This document shows, piece after piece, positions 8,126 to 17,423 of a stretch of DNA of 64,000 bases; position 1 is the stretch's first letter, and every line of letters starts with the position of its first letter. The notes beneath the pieces were generated by a model, which saw only the letters and a program-made list of their open reading frames with translations, did no database searches and was not told the origin of the DNA. Origin of the DNA: JAGQOZ01 sp041399205 (GTDB lineage: Bacteria > Planctomycetota > Planctomycetia > Pirellulales > Pirellulaceae); NCBI GenBank assembly GCA_041399205.1, contig JAWKTK010000008.1, positions 265,260-329,259 of the forward strand, read 5' to 3'. A program made the position numbers and the translations under genes.

Positions 8126-8391
8126 ACAACAATTTCCATTCGAACGAACGAAACCTCAAGCGAATTGTACGGTGACGAAAGTCGCCACTTAACGAACGAT
8201 CTAACGACCAAATAGTATAGTTTTAAATGCTGTCACATCCTACGGTGGCAGTTTGTGCGATGTCCGGTTTTCAATAATTCGCGAATCCACTCGGCAATCA
8301 GATCCGCTATATTGTTGGCTGTCCGCTTTCCCGTAAGAAGCCGCCTTGCGGCCCGCGACAAGCCCGCGAACAAGCCCGCAATCAGATTGAG
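8126..8391. other. Divergent promoter region between fhcC and the lactonase gene
   Basis: About 265 bp separate two divergent genes, so both promoters should lie here. No convincing sigma-70 pair or operator palindrome stands out by eye. A short direct repetition of an AAGCCCGC motif lies near 8365-8385. Confidence 0.4.
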
Positions 8392-9675
8392 ATGATAATG
8401 CGATTGAATGTTGAGATGAACGGTACGGTCTTTCGGTTTCTGATGATGACAGTCTGCTGGCTGGACTGCTGCTTGGTGTCTATGGCGCAACCGCCGGAAC
8501 GGCCGCTGATAGCGTATGTAGGAACGTTTAGTTCGCCACTGAAGGATACACTGCCTACGCAAGTGGACTTGCCGCCGGGGAATGGACGAGGCATTCATCT
8601 GTTTCGAGTCAATCGGACGACGGGCGAATTTGATCCGGCCGATACATTCGATTTGGGAACCAGTCCCAGTTGCTTGGCGGTCAACGCTACGAGAGATCGA
8701 CTCTATTCCGCGAATGAAACGGATCGAGTTGGTTCGCAAAAATTCGGTTCGGTCAATACATATGCCATCGATCCAGCTGACGGAAGCTTGTCACTGCTGA
8801 ATTCCGTTCCGTCGGGCGGAGCGGGACCGACGTATGTGACCTTGCATCCTGCGGGTAAGCACTTGCTGGTAGCCAATTATTTTGGTGGCACTGTGGCGGT
8901 TCTGCCAGTCTTGCAAAACGGTGAATTGGGCGAAGCGTCGGACGTGCAGGTGGATGACGGAACAATCGGCCCAATCAAAGCTACACACGCACCTCCCGGA
9001 AGTTTTGCCATTAGCGGGCATGATCGAACGCACGCGCATATGATCGAGGCCGACCCCAGTGGCCGTTTCGTCTTTCACGCCGACTTGGGATTGGATCGAA
9101 TTTATTGCTGGAAGTTTGATGCCAATCACGGCAAGCTGACTCCCAACGAACCAGCGTTTGTTGCACTTCCGCCCGGCGACGGGCCTCGGCATTTCCACTT
9201 CCATCCCAACGGCAAGTGGTTTTATTCGATCCAAGAGGAAGGTTCGACGGTGGTCCTGTACGACTTTGATGCGGAAACCGGAACGCTGGCCGAACGGCAG
9301 ACGATTTCTACCTTGCCGCCGAGATTTGCTGGCAGTAATTTCTGTTCCGAAATTTTGGTTTCACACGATGGCAAATTCGTCTATGCCGGCAATCGATTGC
9401 ACGACAGCATCGCCATCTTTGCCATCTCGTCAGACGGTTCGCTCGAATACCAAGGCGAAGTTTGGACGCAAGGCAATTATCCTCGCAGCTTTAGTTTTGA
9501 CCCGACCGGAAATTTTCTGTACTGCTGCAATCAACGTTCGGACAATGTGGCCCAGTTCAAGATCAATCGCACCACCGGTCAGCTGACATTCACCGGGCAT
9601 TTTGCTGGCGTTGGCAATCCGTCGCACATTGTGTTTGTAGATTTGGGAACTGGAAAAGAGACGCGGCCCAAATAG
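8392..9675 (+). CDS. Lactonase family protein (seven-bladed beta-propeller)
   Basis: A 427-residue protein with an N-terminal signal peptide (MTVCWLDCCLVSMA region) and a seven-bladed propeller of the 6-phosphogluconolactonase/muconate-lactonizing type. Typical blade motifs are PSCLAVNATRDRLYSANE, GAGPTYVTLHPAGKHLLVAN, HAHMIEADPSGRFVF, GDGPRHFHFHPNGKWFY and YPRSFSFDPTGNFLYCCN. Cytoplasmic relatives open 6-phosphogluconolactone; this one is exported, so its substrate is uncertain and probably a sugar lactone. Several ATGs crowd the 5' end (8392, 8398, 8416); 8416 would give a shorter and more usual signal peptide. Confidence 0.88.
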   Translation: MIMRLNVEMNGTVFRFLMMTVCWLDCCLVSMAQPPERPLIAYVGTFSSPLKDTLPTQVDLPPGNGRGIHLFRVNRTTGEFDPADTFDLGTSPSCLAVNATRDRLYSANETDRVGSQKFGSVNTYAIDPADGSLSLLNSVPSGGAGPTYVTLHPAGKHLLVANYFGGTVAVLPVLQNGELGEASDVQVDDGTIGPIKATHAPPGSFAISGHDRTHAHMIEADPSGRFVFHADLGLDRIYCWKFDANHGKLTPNEPAFVALPPGDGPRHFHFHPNGKWFYSIQEEGSTVVLYDFDAETGTLAERQTISTLPPRFAGSNFCSEILVSHDGKFVYAGNRLHDSIAIFAISSDGSLEYQGEVWTQGNYPRSFSFDPTGNFLYCCNQRSDNVAQFKINRTTGQLTFTGHFAGVGNPSHIVFVDLGTGKETRPK

Positions 9676-9806
9676 TTGGACGGCGTAGCGCCCATCTTGT
9701 GCCGAAACTTTCGCTCGCAATCCCTAGCGCAAAGTGAAAGCTGACGAGTGGCGACTAAGATTGTTCGCCATTCCGTTCCCGTGCACTGCGTATTTGGCAA
9801 CGGTCG

Positions 9807-10847
9807 CTATTCGAAGCGATACTCGACCCAGCCCGATTGCGATTGCCCTGGTTCGCAAATTTGCAAATGAGCGACATCGTTTTTGCCTTGCGAATAGAAG
9901 TTGTGGGCGTCGGTCGAGCACGTTTGGTTTTCAATGCCAAAATACGGATCGTTGGGCGTCCAAACCACTAGATGCGTGAATTCATCACTACCTACCAACG
10001 TCACTTTTCGCACGGCAGAACGGAAGTCAATCACCGTCTGCTTCTTAGCATCCATGCCCAGAAAAACATCATCCAGCGACGTACCGTCCAGTGAAATCGG
10101 CTGACTGGTGTCGTATTCCAAGTCGGCCACGGGAATTAGCTTGCCGGTAGGCAAGACGTTGACGGACTCCATTTTGTGCGTGGCGGGAACGGTCAAGAAG
10201 GTCTGGCTACGATCATTCACGTAGCGAAAATACGGATGCAGGCCAAAGCCGTACGGCAGCTTCCATTGCTGGTCCGAATTGCGAACCGTGTAATCCCAGC
10301 GAACCGTCCCTGCGCTTAACGTGATCTTCAACTCAATGGCATGTTCCACTGGGAATTTTTCAAATCGTTCGGTTCCGGGCGCAAACACCAGTCGGCAAGT
10401 CAATTCAGACCGTTCGTCCGTGGCTGCCATGCCCACCACCTCCCAGCCGACACTGTGCGCCAAGCCATGGATGAAATGCTGGTTGGGATTGTCGCCAAAA
10501 CGAAACGTTCGGCCTTCAAAGGTAAACTGACTACCTCGCACTCGATTCGGCATCGGATACAACACCGGCACGCCATAGGCCACGCCAGGCAACTGTTTGA
10601 GTGACTCCGGCTGCCGCATGAATTCCACACCGTCATGCTGGATAGAAAACACGTTACAACCGGCGTCCGGGGCAATTTGAATGGTGGTCTTGCCTTGCGT
10701 CAACGTATAGATGGTCCAACCGGTTTCTGGATCTTGATTGATTGACATTTTGGCTCCACAATCCTGAGGCACGGCACAACACAGAAGCAACACGCTGATC
10801 CACAGCAGACAACGACTCGGAAGGGCGCCAGCAGCGATCATTTTCAA
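9807..10847 (-). CDS. Exported aldose 1-epimerase
   Basis: A 346-residue member of the galactose mutarotase family, which interconverts alpha and beta anomers of free sugars. A hydrophobic N-terminus (LLWISVLLLCCAVPQDCGA) predicts export. Family features include VLYPMPNRVRGSQFTFEGR, HFIHGLAHSVGWEV with the substrate His, YGFGLHPYFRY with the catalytic His, and a late acidic segment. It starts 42 bp after the oxidoreductase stop on the same strand, so the two are probably co-transcribed and may act on the same carbohydrate. Confidence 0.87.
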   Translation of the reverse strand: MKMIAAGALPSRCLLWISVLLLCCAVPQDCGAKMSINQDPETGWTIYTLTQGKTTIQIAPDAGCNVFSIQHDGVEFMRQPESLKQLPGVAYGVPVLYPMPNRVRGSQFTFEGRTFRFGDNPNQHFIHGLAHSVGWEVVGMAATDERSELTCRLVFAPGTERFEKFPVEHAIELKITLSAGTVRWDYTVRNSDQQWKLPYGFGLHPYFRYVNDRSQTFLTVPATHKMESVNVLPTGKLIPVADLEYDTSQPISLDGTSLDDVFLGMDAKKQTVIDFRSAVRKVTLVGSDEFTHLVVWTPNDPYFGIENQTCSTDAHNFYSQGKNDVAHLQICEPGQSQSGWVEYRFE

Positions 10848-10889
10848 ATTCCTGAAGCGACGTTGAATGGTCTGAAGAATGGCAACATT

Positions 10890-12203
10890 CTACACGTTCT
10901 TGGGAATCGCCCAATGGTCTGCTCGATATTCTCGAGAAAGCAATTGCGGCGAATTTTCCACACCGACAATTTGTTGCGAAGTCGGATCGAACCGCAGAGT
11001 TTGGCCGATTCGAGTAGCGACGTTGCCAAGGTTGCACAGCGCGGTTGAATAGAAACCGGTCTGGATTGGCGCGTTGGGTGTTCGGCCGGTTCGAATCGCA
11101 TCAATGAAGTCTTCATAGTGATTGGTCTTGGCCAGCGTGACGGGTTCTTTGGGCTGCACTTGGTCCATGCGTCGGTTCCGACGATCAAAGCCTTCCAATT
11201 TGCCTCGTTTGCTAACAAACACTTTGCCTTCTGTGCCGTAAAATTCCACGCCGCTGTCAACGTTGTACGGATAGGTAGTGGACCACAATCGCATTTCAAA
11301 CACCAATTGCTTTTTCTGCGGACCGTCATATTCGAACGTGACGGTTTGCGTGTCGGGAAATTCTTGATCGTCATCAAAGAAATATTTGCCGCCAATGCCA
11401 GCGATGGTACTAGGAAACGTTTCGACACCGAGTCCCCAGCGAGCGTAATCCAGTTCGTGCACGCCGTCGTTGCCCATGTCTCCGTCACCAAAGTTGTGCC
11501 ACCAACGCCAATTGTAATGATGACAGTTGCTGCGATACGGAACCATCTTGGCGGGACCAACCCACAAATCATAATCGAACCCGTCGGGCGGTGCCGAAGG
11601 CTGCGTCTTGCCAATATCCTTACGTTTTTGAATGTTCCAAACTCGAGCAACCAAGACGTCGCCAATCACACCTTCACGTAACGCTTGCATCAAGTTGGCA
11701 AACGTGGGATTGCTACGAGTTTGCGTGCCGTGTTGCACAACGCGATTGTGTTGCTGTGCCGCGGCGACTAGCAATTGACCTTCTCGAAAATTATGGCTGC
11801 ACGGTTTTTCGACATAGACATGCTTGCCGGCTTCTAACGCCAACAACGACGCAGGCGTGTGCCAGTGGTCGGGCGTGGCAATCGATACGGCGTCTATTTG
11901 GTTATCGTCAAAAATGACTCTAAGATCGCTGACCGCTTTGGCGTTTGGCGCTTGAGCACTGGCGTCATTCAATCGCTTTTGATCTACATCACAGACGTAG
12001 GCCACTTCCACATTGTCCATGCCCAAAAATTGTTTCAGATGATGCCCGCCTTGACTGCCGATGCCGATGACGCCGATTCGCAATGTATCCGAACCTGCCG
12101 CAAACGCTTTGGCTTGAATCATGGTCGACGCGGCGGCCAGCGAACCGGTTGTCTTCAGAAAATGACGTCGGTCTTGGTTGAGATGGGTAGGCATCTTGGG
12201 CAT
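10890..12203 (-). CDS. TAT-exported Gfo/Idh/MocA family oxidoreductase
   Basis: A 437-residue NAD(P)-dependent sugar dehydrogenase-like protein. The N-terminus NQDRRHFLKTTGSLAAA is a twin-arginine signal, so the folded protein with its cofactor is exported. The Rossmann fold shows RIGVIGIGSQGGHH, then the family motif VYVEKPCSHN with the catalytic Lys, and a C-terminal domain with HNFGDGDMGNDGVHELDYARWGL. Dozens of paralogues occur in planctomycetes; substrates are mostly unknown. The ATG at 12203 follows an AGGA; a TTG seven codons earlier is less likely. It lies 57 bp after the dockerin/PEP-CTERM gene and before the epimerase gene. Confidence 0.9.
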   Translation of the reverse strand: MPKMPTHLNQDRRHFLKTTGSLAAASTMIQAKAFAAGSDTLRIGVIGIGSQGGHHLKQFLGMDNVEVAYVCDVDQKRLNDASAQAPNAKAVSDLRVIFDDNQIDAVSIATPDHWHTPASLLALEAGKHVYVEKPCSHNFREGQLLVAAAQQHNRVVQHGTQTRSNPTFANLMQALREGVIGDVLVARVWNIQKRKDIGKTQPSAPPDGFDYDLWVGPAKMVPYRSNCHHYNWRWWHNFGDGDMGNDGVHELDYARWGLGVETFPSTIAGIGGKYFFDDDQEFPDTQTVTFEYDGPQKKQLVFEMRLWSTTYPYNVDSGVEFYGTEGKVFVSKRGKLEGFDRRNRRMDQVQPKEPVTLAKTNHYEDFIDAIRTGRTPNAPIQTGFYSTALCNLGNVATRIGQTLRFDPTSQQIVGVENSPQLLSREYRADHWAIPKNV

Positions 12204-12260
12204 GAGAGTTTTCCTGGGAGGCAAAAGGAGTCGGGAAGGAAATGGCGAACCGATTTGGGA

Positions 12261-13385
12261 TCAACGCCAACGTTGTTGGAAGGACGGCAATCGTAGCAAG
12301 TGCAGCGCGACAAGCCAGGTAATGACCGAATACGCAGGTTCCGGTACGGCATTCGCGTGAGCTGCGAATGCTTCGTAGTTGTTGGTTCGAAAGGCCCAGA
12401 TCAGGTCGGTCGAATTGAAATCACCGTCGCCGTTCCAATCTCCTTCGGGCCAAGTGGAATTGAGCGGCGCGGCATCTTCGTATTCGGCGGAAATGAAGAC
12501 CTGAGTTAGATCATCGGATCGAAATGCGCCGTCCAAGTTGGCATCGCCATACGAAGTGCCCATCTGTTCGAGCCATGCGGTTCGATCATGTTGGTCCAAG
12601 ATGCGATCCAGATTCATGTCGAACACTGGGTCATAGTCGGCTTGACGAATCATGGCTGACAATTGATCCATATCGTGATGATCACAAAATCCGTCCTGGT
12701 TCAGATCGGCTCCCGTGTCACACGGTTCGGCCAGTGAAATCTCCAACCAACTGGAGAGCTGTGATTCTTCAATGCTGGTGCTACTGCTGCGAGTGATCTC
12801 GGAGAACGCATAAGTTCCGGCCGCCAGCACACCTTGATACATGAACGATTCTTCGAACGGGCCACCCAAGAGGTCTCGAGAAAGTTGAAACGAAGCCAAA
12901 TTCGAACCATTTTGGCCAACCAAATCGGCTTGGTAATCGGAAGAGATCCCGGCGATTCCGTAAAATTCGCCGTTGATTTGAATGTCCATGCGAATCGCCG
13001 TCGCTTGCGTGACGATGAATTCCAGATCGTAACGAGCGGTCGCGGAATTTTCGCCGAACTCGGAAAACGCTTGTGGCGCCACTGTCTCCATGAAGATGGC
13101 CAAACCGTTCCCTCCCGGCGACACATGCATTCGGCCTCGAGCACCACCGAATTCAGAAACCAAACTGTGGAAATCTTCCGTGATCACGTCCGCTCCGGCC
13201 AAGTGATTGTCATAGGTTTCCGCATACGTTGTGGGATCAGGGTCACCCAACGCTTGCACAATCGTCTTGGCTTCCACGTGAAATTCTGATGCGATCGGTT
13301 GCCACTCGACGGCATCGCCACGTCCCACCAACAGACTACCAATCGCTAGGACAAGCCAACAGAAATCTAAACGAGTGATCATCAT
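12261..13385 (-). CDS. Exported dockerin-like/PEP-CTERM protein
   Basis: A 374-residue exported protein. After a signal peptide (FCWLVLAIGSLLVGRGDA) comes an all-beta region of about 200 residues that I do not recognise. Three calcium-loop dockerin-like motifs follow: DLNQDGFCDHHDM, GDANLDGAFRSDDL and GDWNGDGDFNSTDL. The end, VPEPAYSVITWLVAL plus basic residues, is a PEP-CTERM sorting signal. The start ATG at 13385 is one of two adjacent ATGs. It is the first gene of a probable three-gene operon with the oxidoreductase and the epimerase. The ligand is unknown. Confidence 0.85.
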   Translation of the reverse strand: MMITRLDFCWLVLAIGSLLVGRGDAVEWQPIASEFHVEAKTIVQALGDPDPTTYAETYDNHLAGADVITEDFHSLVSEFGGARGRMHVSPGGNGLAIFMETVAPQAFSEFGENSATARYDLEFIVTQATAIRMDIQINGEFYGIAGISSDYQADLVGQNGSNLASFQLSRDLLGGPFEESFMYQGVLAAGTYAFSEITRSSSTSIEESQLSSWLEISLAEPCDTGADLNQDGFCDHHDMDQLSAMIRQADYDPVFDMNLDRILDQHDRTAWLEQMGTSYGDANLDGAFRSDDLTQVFISAEYEDAAPLNSTWPEGDWNGDGDFNSTDLIWAFRTNNYEAFAAHANAVPEPAYSVITWLVALHLLRLPSFQQRWR

Positions 13386-13507
13386 GAGTGTGTCTCGCAA
13401 TCGAACCGCAACGACCAAACCTGCTTCGGCGAAACCCTATTGTAGGGTGAAGTGATTGTGTCGTCACCACGCAAATGGTCGACCGAAAAATATCGACTCG
13501 CAAACAA

Positions 13508-13538
13508 AAAAACGCGAATCAACCTGATCCGCGTTTTT
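13508..13538 (-). terminator. Terminator downstream of the FGE-like gene
   Basis: AAAAACGCG (13508-13516) pairs with CGCGTTTTT (13530-13538), with an inner ATCA/TGAT extension around an ACC loop. Read on the minus strand the stem ends in a T-rich tract, which fits termination of the gene ending at 13583. The symmetry would also allow termination from the other side. Confidence 0.8.
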
Positions 13539-13582
13539 GACGAGCTCGATTTGATTTCCGGATACAATTCCCGGAGATCTGA

Positions 13583-14779
13583 CTATTCGTCTTCCACTTG
13601 CTTGGCGGCTTCTGGCAGATCAGGATCCACCACGGCCCGAACGCCGCGCCCGCCTTCCAGTCGATTGTCCACCGCGATTTCCAGCAAGACGGAATCTTCG
13701 GCCCAGAATTTTTGCTTCACTTCTTCGGCCGGTTCGTTCAAGGGGCGAACCAAACGAAACCCAACCGCTCGACCTGGTTCGCCCGTAAACCACCAAGGAC
13801 TTTTCGGTTCGTTCGGATCTTCTTCTCGCCAATCATCGGTCATGTCACGCGAGGCACTGCGACAGCCCGCGGCATCCGAATCCCACGAACCACCTCGGAT
13901 GACATGCGGAAACATTTTGGTGGTCCAAACAATCATGTCGGTGGCGTTTTGTGTTTCTCCTTGCAGCTTGGCATAGGTGTCGGCGGCATATTGGTCCATG
14001 CATAATTCCGCTACGTTGCCGTGCATGTCATGCAGGCCCCAGGCATTCGGTTTCTTGGTCCCCACGTCATGATACGATTCATCCGCGTTGTCATAATACC
14101 AAGCGTATTCGCCCAATTCACTGGCGTCGTTCCCAAACGAATAGGCGTCCGTCGAACCAGCTCGGCAAGCGTATTCCCATTCGGCTTCCGTTGGCCATCG
14201 ATAGAAATTAGACATCAAATACGTCATCCACTTGGAATACTGTCTGGCCGAATAATGGCTCATGGTGACCGCGGGCTGCGTGTCATCTTCGCCCAATTCA
14301 AAAGTGAAAGTCGGTTCGTACAGCGGTGTTGGGCAGGTGATGGTCTGCGAACGGTTTTCATCCGTCACGGTACGAATGCCGCGGAATTCAAACTTCTTGA
14401 ACACTTCGTACATCGACATAAAGTGCTTGTATTCGGTCCAGCTGACTTCACATTCCGCGATCCAATACGGTTCGATACGAACTTCTACTGGCGGTCCTTC
14501 ATCCTCTTCGCGACCTTCTTCTGATTCGGGACTGCCCATTTTGAAAGTACCGCCCGGAATGGGCAGCATGCGAAAGGTGGCTTTCGAACCAGGGATGTGC
14601 ACTTCGTACGGAACCATGAATCCCTTGTCCGTTTCTACGAATCGGCCTTCCGCGGGTTTCTCTTTGACGAGCCCGGTTGGCAAGCCTTCGTCCGACGTGG
14701 CGGTTGAACCAACCATGGCCAGCACGCCTGCTGTCCAGCCAAAACATGCCCAGAAACGGTTAAAAAACATTTTATGCAC
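13583..14779 (-). CDS. Formylglycine-generating-enzyme-fold (SUMF1) protein, non-canonical
   Basis: A 398-residue protein with a signal peptide and an FGE-sulfatase domain (about residues 65-340), shown by MLPIPGGTFKMGSPESEEGR, WIAECEVSWTEYKHFM, RWPTEAEWEYACRAGS, NAWGLHDMHGNVAELC and HVIRGGSWDSDAAGCRSASR. True sulfatase-activating enzymes use a pair of cysteines near the RGGS motif. Here RGGSWDSDAAGC has only one Cys in that stretch, so formylglycine synthesis is doubtful. The fold is widely reused in planctomycetes for binding or other oxidations. It stands alone and divergent to the ketoacyl-synthase-like gene. Confidence 0.87.
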   Translation of the reverse strand: MHKMFFNRFWACFGWTAGVLAMVGSTATSDEGLPTGLVKEKPAEGRFVETDKGFMVPYEVHIPGSKATFRMLPIPGGTFKMGSPESEEGREEDEGPPVEVRIEPYWIAECEVSWTEYKHFMSMYEVFKKFEFRGIRTVTDENRSQTITCPTPLYEPTFTFELGEDDTQPAVTMSHYSARQYSKWMTYLMSNFYRWPTEAEWEYACRAGSTDAYSFGNDASELGEYAWYYDNADESYHDVGTKKPNAWGLHDMHGNVAELCMDQYAADTYAKLQGETQNATDMIVWTTKMFPHVIRGGSWDSDAAGCRSASRDMTDDWREEDPNEPKSPWWFTGEPGRAVGFRLVRPLNEPAEEVKQKFWAEDSVLLEIAVDNRLEGGRGVRAVVDPDLPEAAKQVEDE

Positions 14780-15201
14780 CTCGTATCACGCTGGTTGTCT
14801 ATCCAAAAATGGTTTCTCCTAGTCCATTGTAGGCACTTTCAATTCGACAAGGAATGCTGGGCAACCTTGTGTGGCATGTCACTCGATTCTCGGTTTCGGT
14901 TATGCGGAATGTAAAGATCGTTTGTCAGGTAAACCAACAGCGACGTCTCCATTCGCTAATTGCCAAAATCGATGAAGTCGTGCAAACAACTTCGGGAATT
15001 CGGCAGGGGAATGGGCGGTTCGCTTCAATAGGGCTTCTTATCTGGATTCAACCGGATTAAATTGACCGGTTCGGATGGCGCGCGACTGACGACAAAGAAG
15101 ACCTCAATTTAACCATGGCACGGCGGCAGCTTTAGGTCGCTTAAGTCATTTGCGTGGAACCAATTACGGTACCTCAACGTTTCTTCAACAGCGAAATCAT
15201 C
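14780..15201. other. Intergenic region between divergent genes
   Basis: About 420 bp without a credible gene. It must hold the promoters of the FGE-like gene and of the ketoacyl-synthase-like gene. A short inverted pair, AACCGG (15050-15055) and CCGGTT (15066-15071), is the only clear symmetry I see and could be an operator or chance. Confidence 0.35.
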
Positions 15202-16470
15202 ATGGCTGAAACTCGCGATGTCGTCATCACCGGAGTGGGTGTGGTTAGTCCCATTGGGATTGGTCAGCGCGCATTTTGGGATTCGCTGATGAGCGGTCGC
15301 AGCGGAGTTGCTTCGCTGACACAGTTTGACGCCAGTGCTATGACGGTTCGCTTTGGAGCGGAATTGGCCGACTTCGACCCCAAGCAACACGTGAAGCCTC
15401 GCAAAGCGCTGAAAGTCATGTGTCGCGAAATCCAAACCGCCTTTGCTGCCGCAGGTCTGGCAGTGGAATCAGCCGGAATCACGTGCGAAAATGTCAACGT
15501 CGAACGCTTTGGCGCCGTCTTTGGAAGTCAGATGCTGTACGGCGAATTAGACGAATTTGTCGACCTTTATCAAGCCTGCAAAAATGACGACGGAGAATTT
15601 CAGTACGAACAATATGGTGATCTGTTTCCCACCAAAATGTTTCCGCTGTGGATGCTTAAGTATTTGCCCAACATGGCCGCCTGTCACGTGGCCATTGCCC
15701 ATGATGCTCGAGGCCCCAACAACACCATTGTCTTGGGCGAAGCGTCCAGCTTATTAGCGGTCAGTGAAGCGGCCAGTTACATTCAACGAGGTATGGCGGA
15801 TGTGATGATGGCTGGCGGAACTGGATCCAGACTGAACGTGACCAACATGCTTTATCGAGGTGACTGGGATTTGTCCAAGCGAAACGACGACCCGTCTGCC
15901 GCCATGCGACCGTTTGACAAGGATCGCGACGGCACGGTCAATGGCGAAGGTTCTGCCGTGGTGATACTGGAGAGCCGTCGTCATGCGGAGCGCCGAAGTG
16001 CACCGATTATGGCGCAGCTGTTGGCCACGCATTCGACTGTGGATGTCGGTGGTTCGAAAAAAACGAGAATAGAAGCGGTGGAACGTTCCATTGAAGGCGT
16101 CATGAAGTCAGGACAAATTGACCCCACTTCGATTTCCCACATCAACGCACATGGCGCCAGTACGATAGATGACGATACAATCGAAGCAACCGCGATTGCT
16201 CGAATTCTGGGCGACGTCCCCGTGACCGCTCCGAAAAGCTACTTCGGTTCGCTGGGCGCTGGCAGTGGCTTGGTAGAATTAGTGGCGTCGGTCCTTTCGC
16301 TACAACATGGACGCGTACCGCCAACATTAAACTACCATTCGCCCGATCCTTATTGTCCCATTAACGTTGTCCATCAACAAACACTAGAATCCAACTTGCC
16401 CGTAGCCATTTGCTTGAACCAATCTTCGACGGGGCAAGCGGTCAGTGTCGCGTTACAAGCGGCCGAATAG
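15202..16470 (+). CDS. Beta-ketoacyl synthase homologue lacking the catalytic cysteine
   Basis: A 422-residue thiolase-fold protein of the FabF class. The N-terminus DVVITGVGVVSPIGIG and RPFDKDRDGTVNGEGSAVV are typical. The nucleophile position is changed: GPNNTIVLGEASS has Glu (about E180) where active enzymes have Cys in GPxxxIxTAC. The first active His is kept (NAHGAST), but the second is Ser (KSYFGSLGAGSG instead of KSxxGHxxGAAG). Substitution of the Cys is also the mark of chain-length-factor (KS-beta) subunits of type II polyketide synthases, which pair with an active KS. No partner, acyl carrier protein or reductase is adjacent. Start at the ATG 15202; a frame extension to 15154 has no similarity. 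Confidence 0.85.
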   Translation: MAETRDVVITGVGVVSPIGIGQRAFWDSLMSGRSGVASLTQFDASAMTVRFGAELADFDPKQHVKPRKALKVMCREIQTAFAAAGLAVESAGITCENVNVERFGAVFGSQMLYGELDEFVDLYQACKNDDGEFQYEQYGDLFPTKMFPLWMLKYLPNMAACHVAIAHDARGPNNTIVLGEASSLLAVSEAASYIQRGMADVMMAGGTGSRLNVTNMLYRGDWDLSKRNDDPSAAMRPFDKDRDGTVNGEGSAVVILESRRHAERRSAPIMAQLLATHSTVDVGGSKKTRIEAVERSIEGVMKSGQIDPTSISHINAHGASTIDDDTIEATAIARILGDVPVTAPKSYFGSLGAGSGLVELVASVLSLQHGRVPPTLNYHSPDPYCPINVVHQQTLESNLPVAICLNQSSTGQAVSVALQAAE

Positions 16471-16539
16471 ATCGGAGAACCGTCGATGACGTACTGCGTA
16501 TTGCCCGTTCTTAGCGAATGGAACCAAATAGGCTGACTC

Positions 16540-17423
16540 ATGTTATCTGGAATATCTGTCGTCTGTTTTGCTTCCAGCTACGCGGTGGTGTTGGGCTTGG
16601 AGCTGAGTCGATTCTTTTTCGCGCCACCATTCGCAAAGCGGTTTCTATTGGATTTACGGTAGCCGGTTTGTTCGCGCATCTATATTTCTTGTCCTCGCTG
16701 CTTTGGCAAGACGAACCGGTCGCTCGTTGGTACTTCGGTTGCCTCGCCTTGGCGGCCGCTTTGGCGCTGACCTATTTGATTATTGCCATCCGTGTTGAAC
16801 GAACCACCGCAGGAATTTTCCTATTGCCCACCGCACTGGCCCTGATCGCCGCGGCCCACTTGATTCAAATGACGCCCTCCGATGATGCGTCTAATACTCT
16901 GCGATTTTGGGCGTTGGTGCATGGCTATTCGCTGATGTTGGGAACCGCTTTGGTGGTGGTTGGATTTGTCTCCGCCGTCATGTATTTGATTCAAGCGAAC
17001 CGCCTAAAACGCAAGAAGCCACCCAAGTCCGGATTTTGGTTGCCCAGTTTGGAATGGCTGGAAAAAACCAACGAACGGTCGTTGCACAGTTCCATTGCGT
17101 TGCTAGGCATTGGTTTGGTCTCCGGAATCTTGTTGAATTTGGATTCGCAAGGTGCCATCCCGTGGAGCGATCCGCTGGTCTGGGCTTCGTTGGTTTGGCT
17201 GCTATGGCTGTTTGTCGTGCTGGTCTTTCATGCCATCTATAAACCTTCTCGGCAAGGTCGCAAGGTTGCCTATCTGACCGTCGGCAGCTTTTTGTTTTTA
17301 GGCGCTGTGGTGGCGGTGTTGTACTTGCTGCCCAACGAACATACTTCGACGGAAACGGCGAAAATCCATCATTCGGCCATCGGCAACGAGATTTCCAGTT
17401 CGACGAAAAGGCGAAGCGGATGA
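16540..17423 (+). pseudogene. Cytochrome c assembly/HemX-like membrane protein, one-base frameshift near the 5' end
   Basis: A CcsA/HemX-type membrane protein of about 294 residues and about eight helices, ending in an ATGA overlap with hemA. The first part, ATG 16540 onward (MLSGISVVCFASSYAVVLGL then ELSRFFF), reads like a true N-terminus but is in a different frame from the rest (RATIRKAVSIGFTVAGLFAH). The frames join cleanly if the T-run at 16615-16619 had six instead of five Ts. The rest-frame is open from 16518, but its first 30 residues (MEPNRLTHVIW...) do not look like this family. A sequencing indel, real mutation or slippage are all possible. Relatives act in haem attachment to cytochrome c or affect glutamyl-tRNA reductase levels. 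Confidence 0.78.

Noticed and set aside
16518..16620. In-frame start of the CcsA/HemX gene at 16518
   Set aside because: Its first residues do not resemble the family, whereas the other frame from 16540 does.
16611..16622. Programmed -1 frameshift at TTCTTTTTC
   Set aside because: The canonical X-XXY-YYZ heptamer is incomplete and other genes in the window show similar one-base breaks, so an indel error is simpler.
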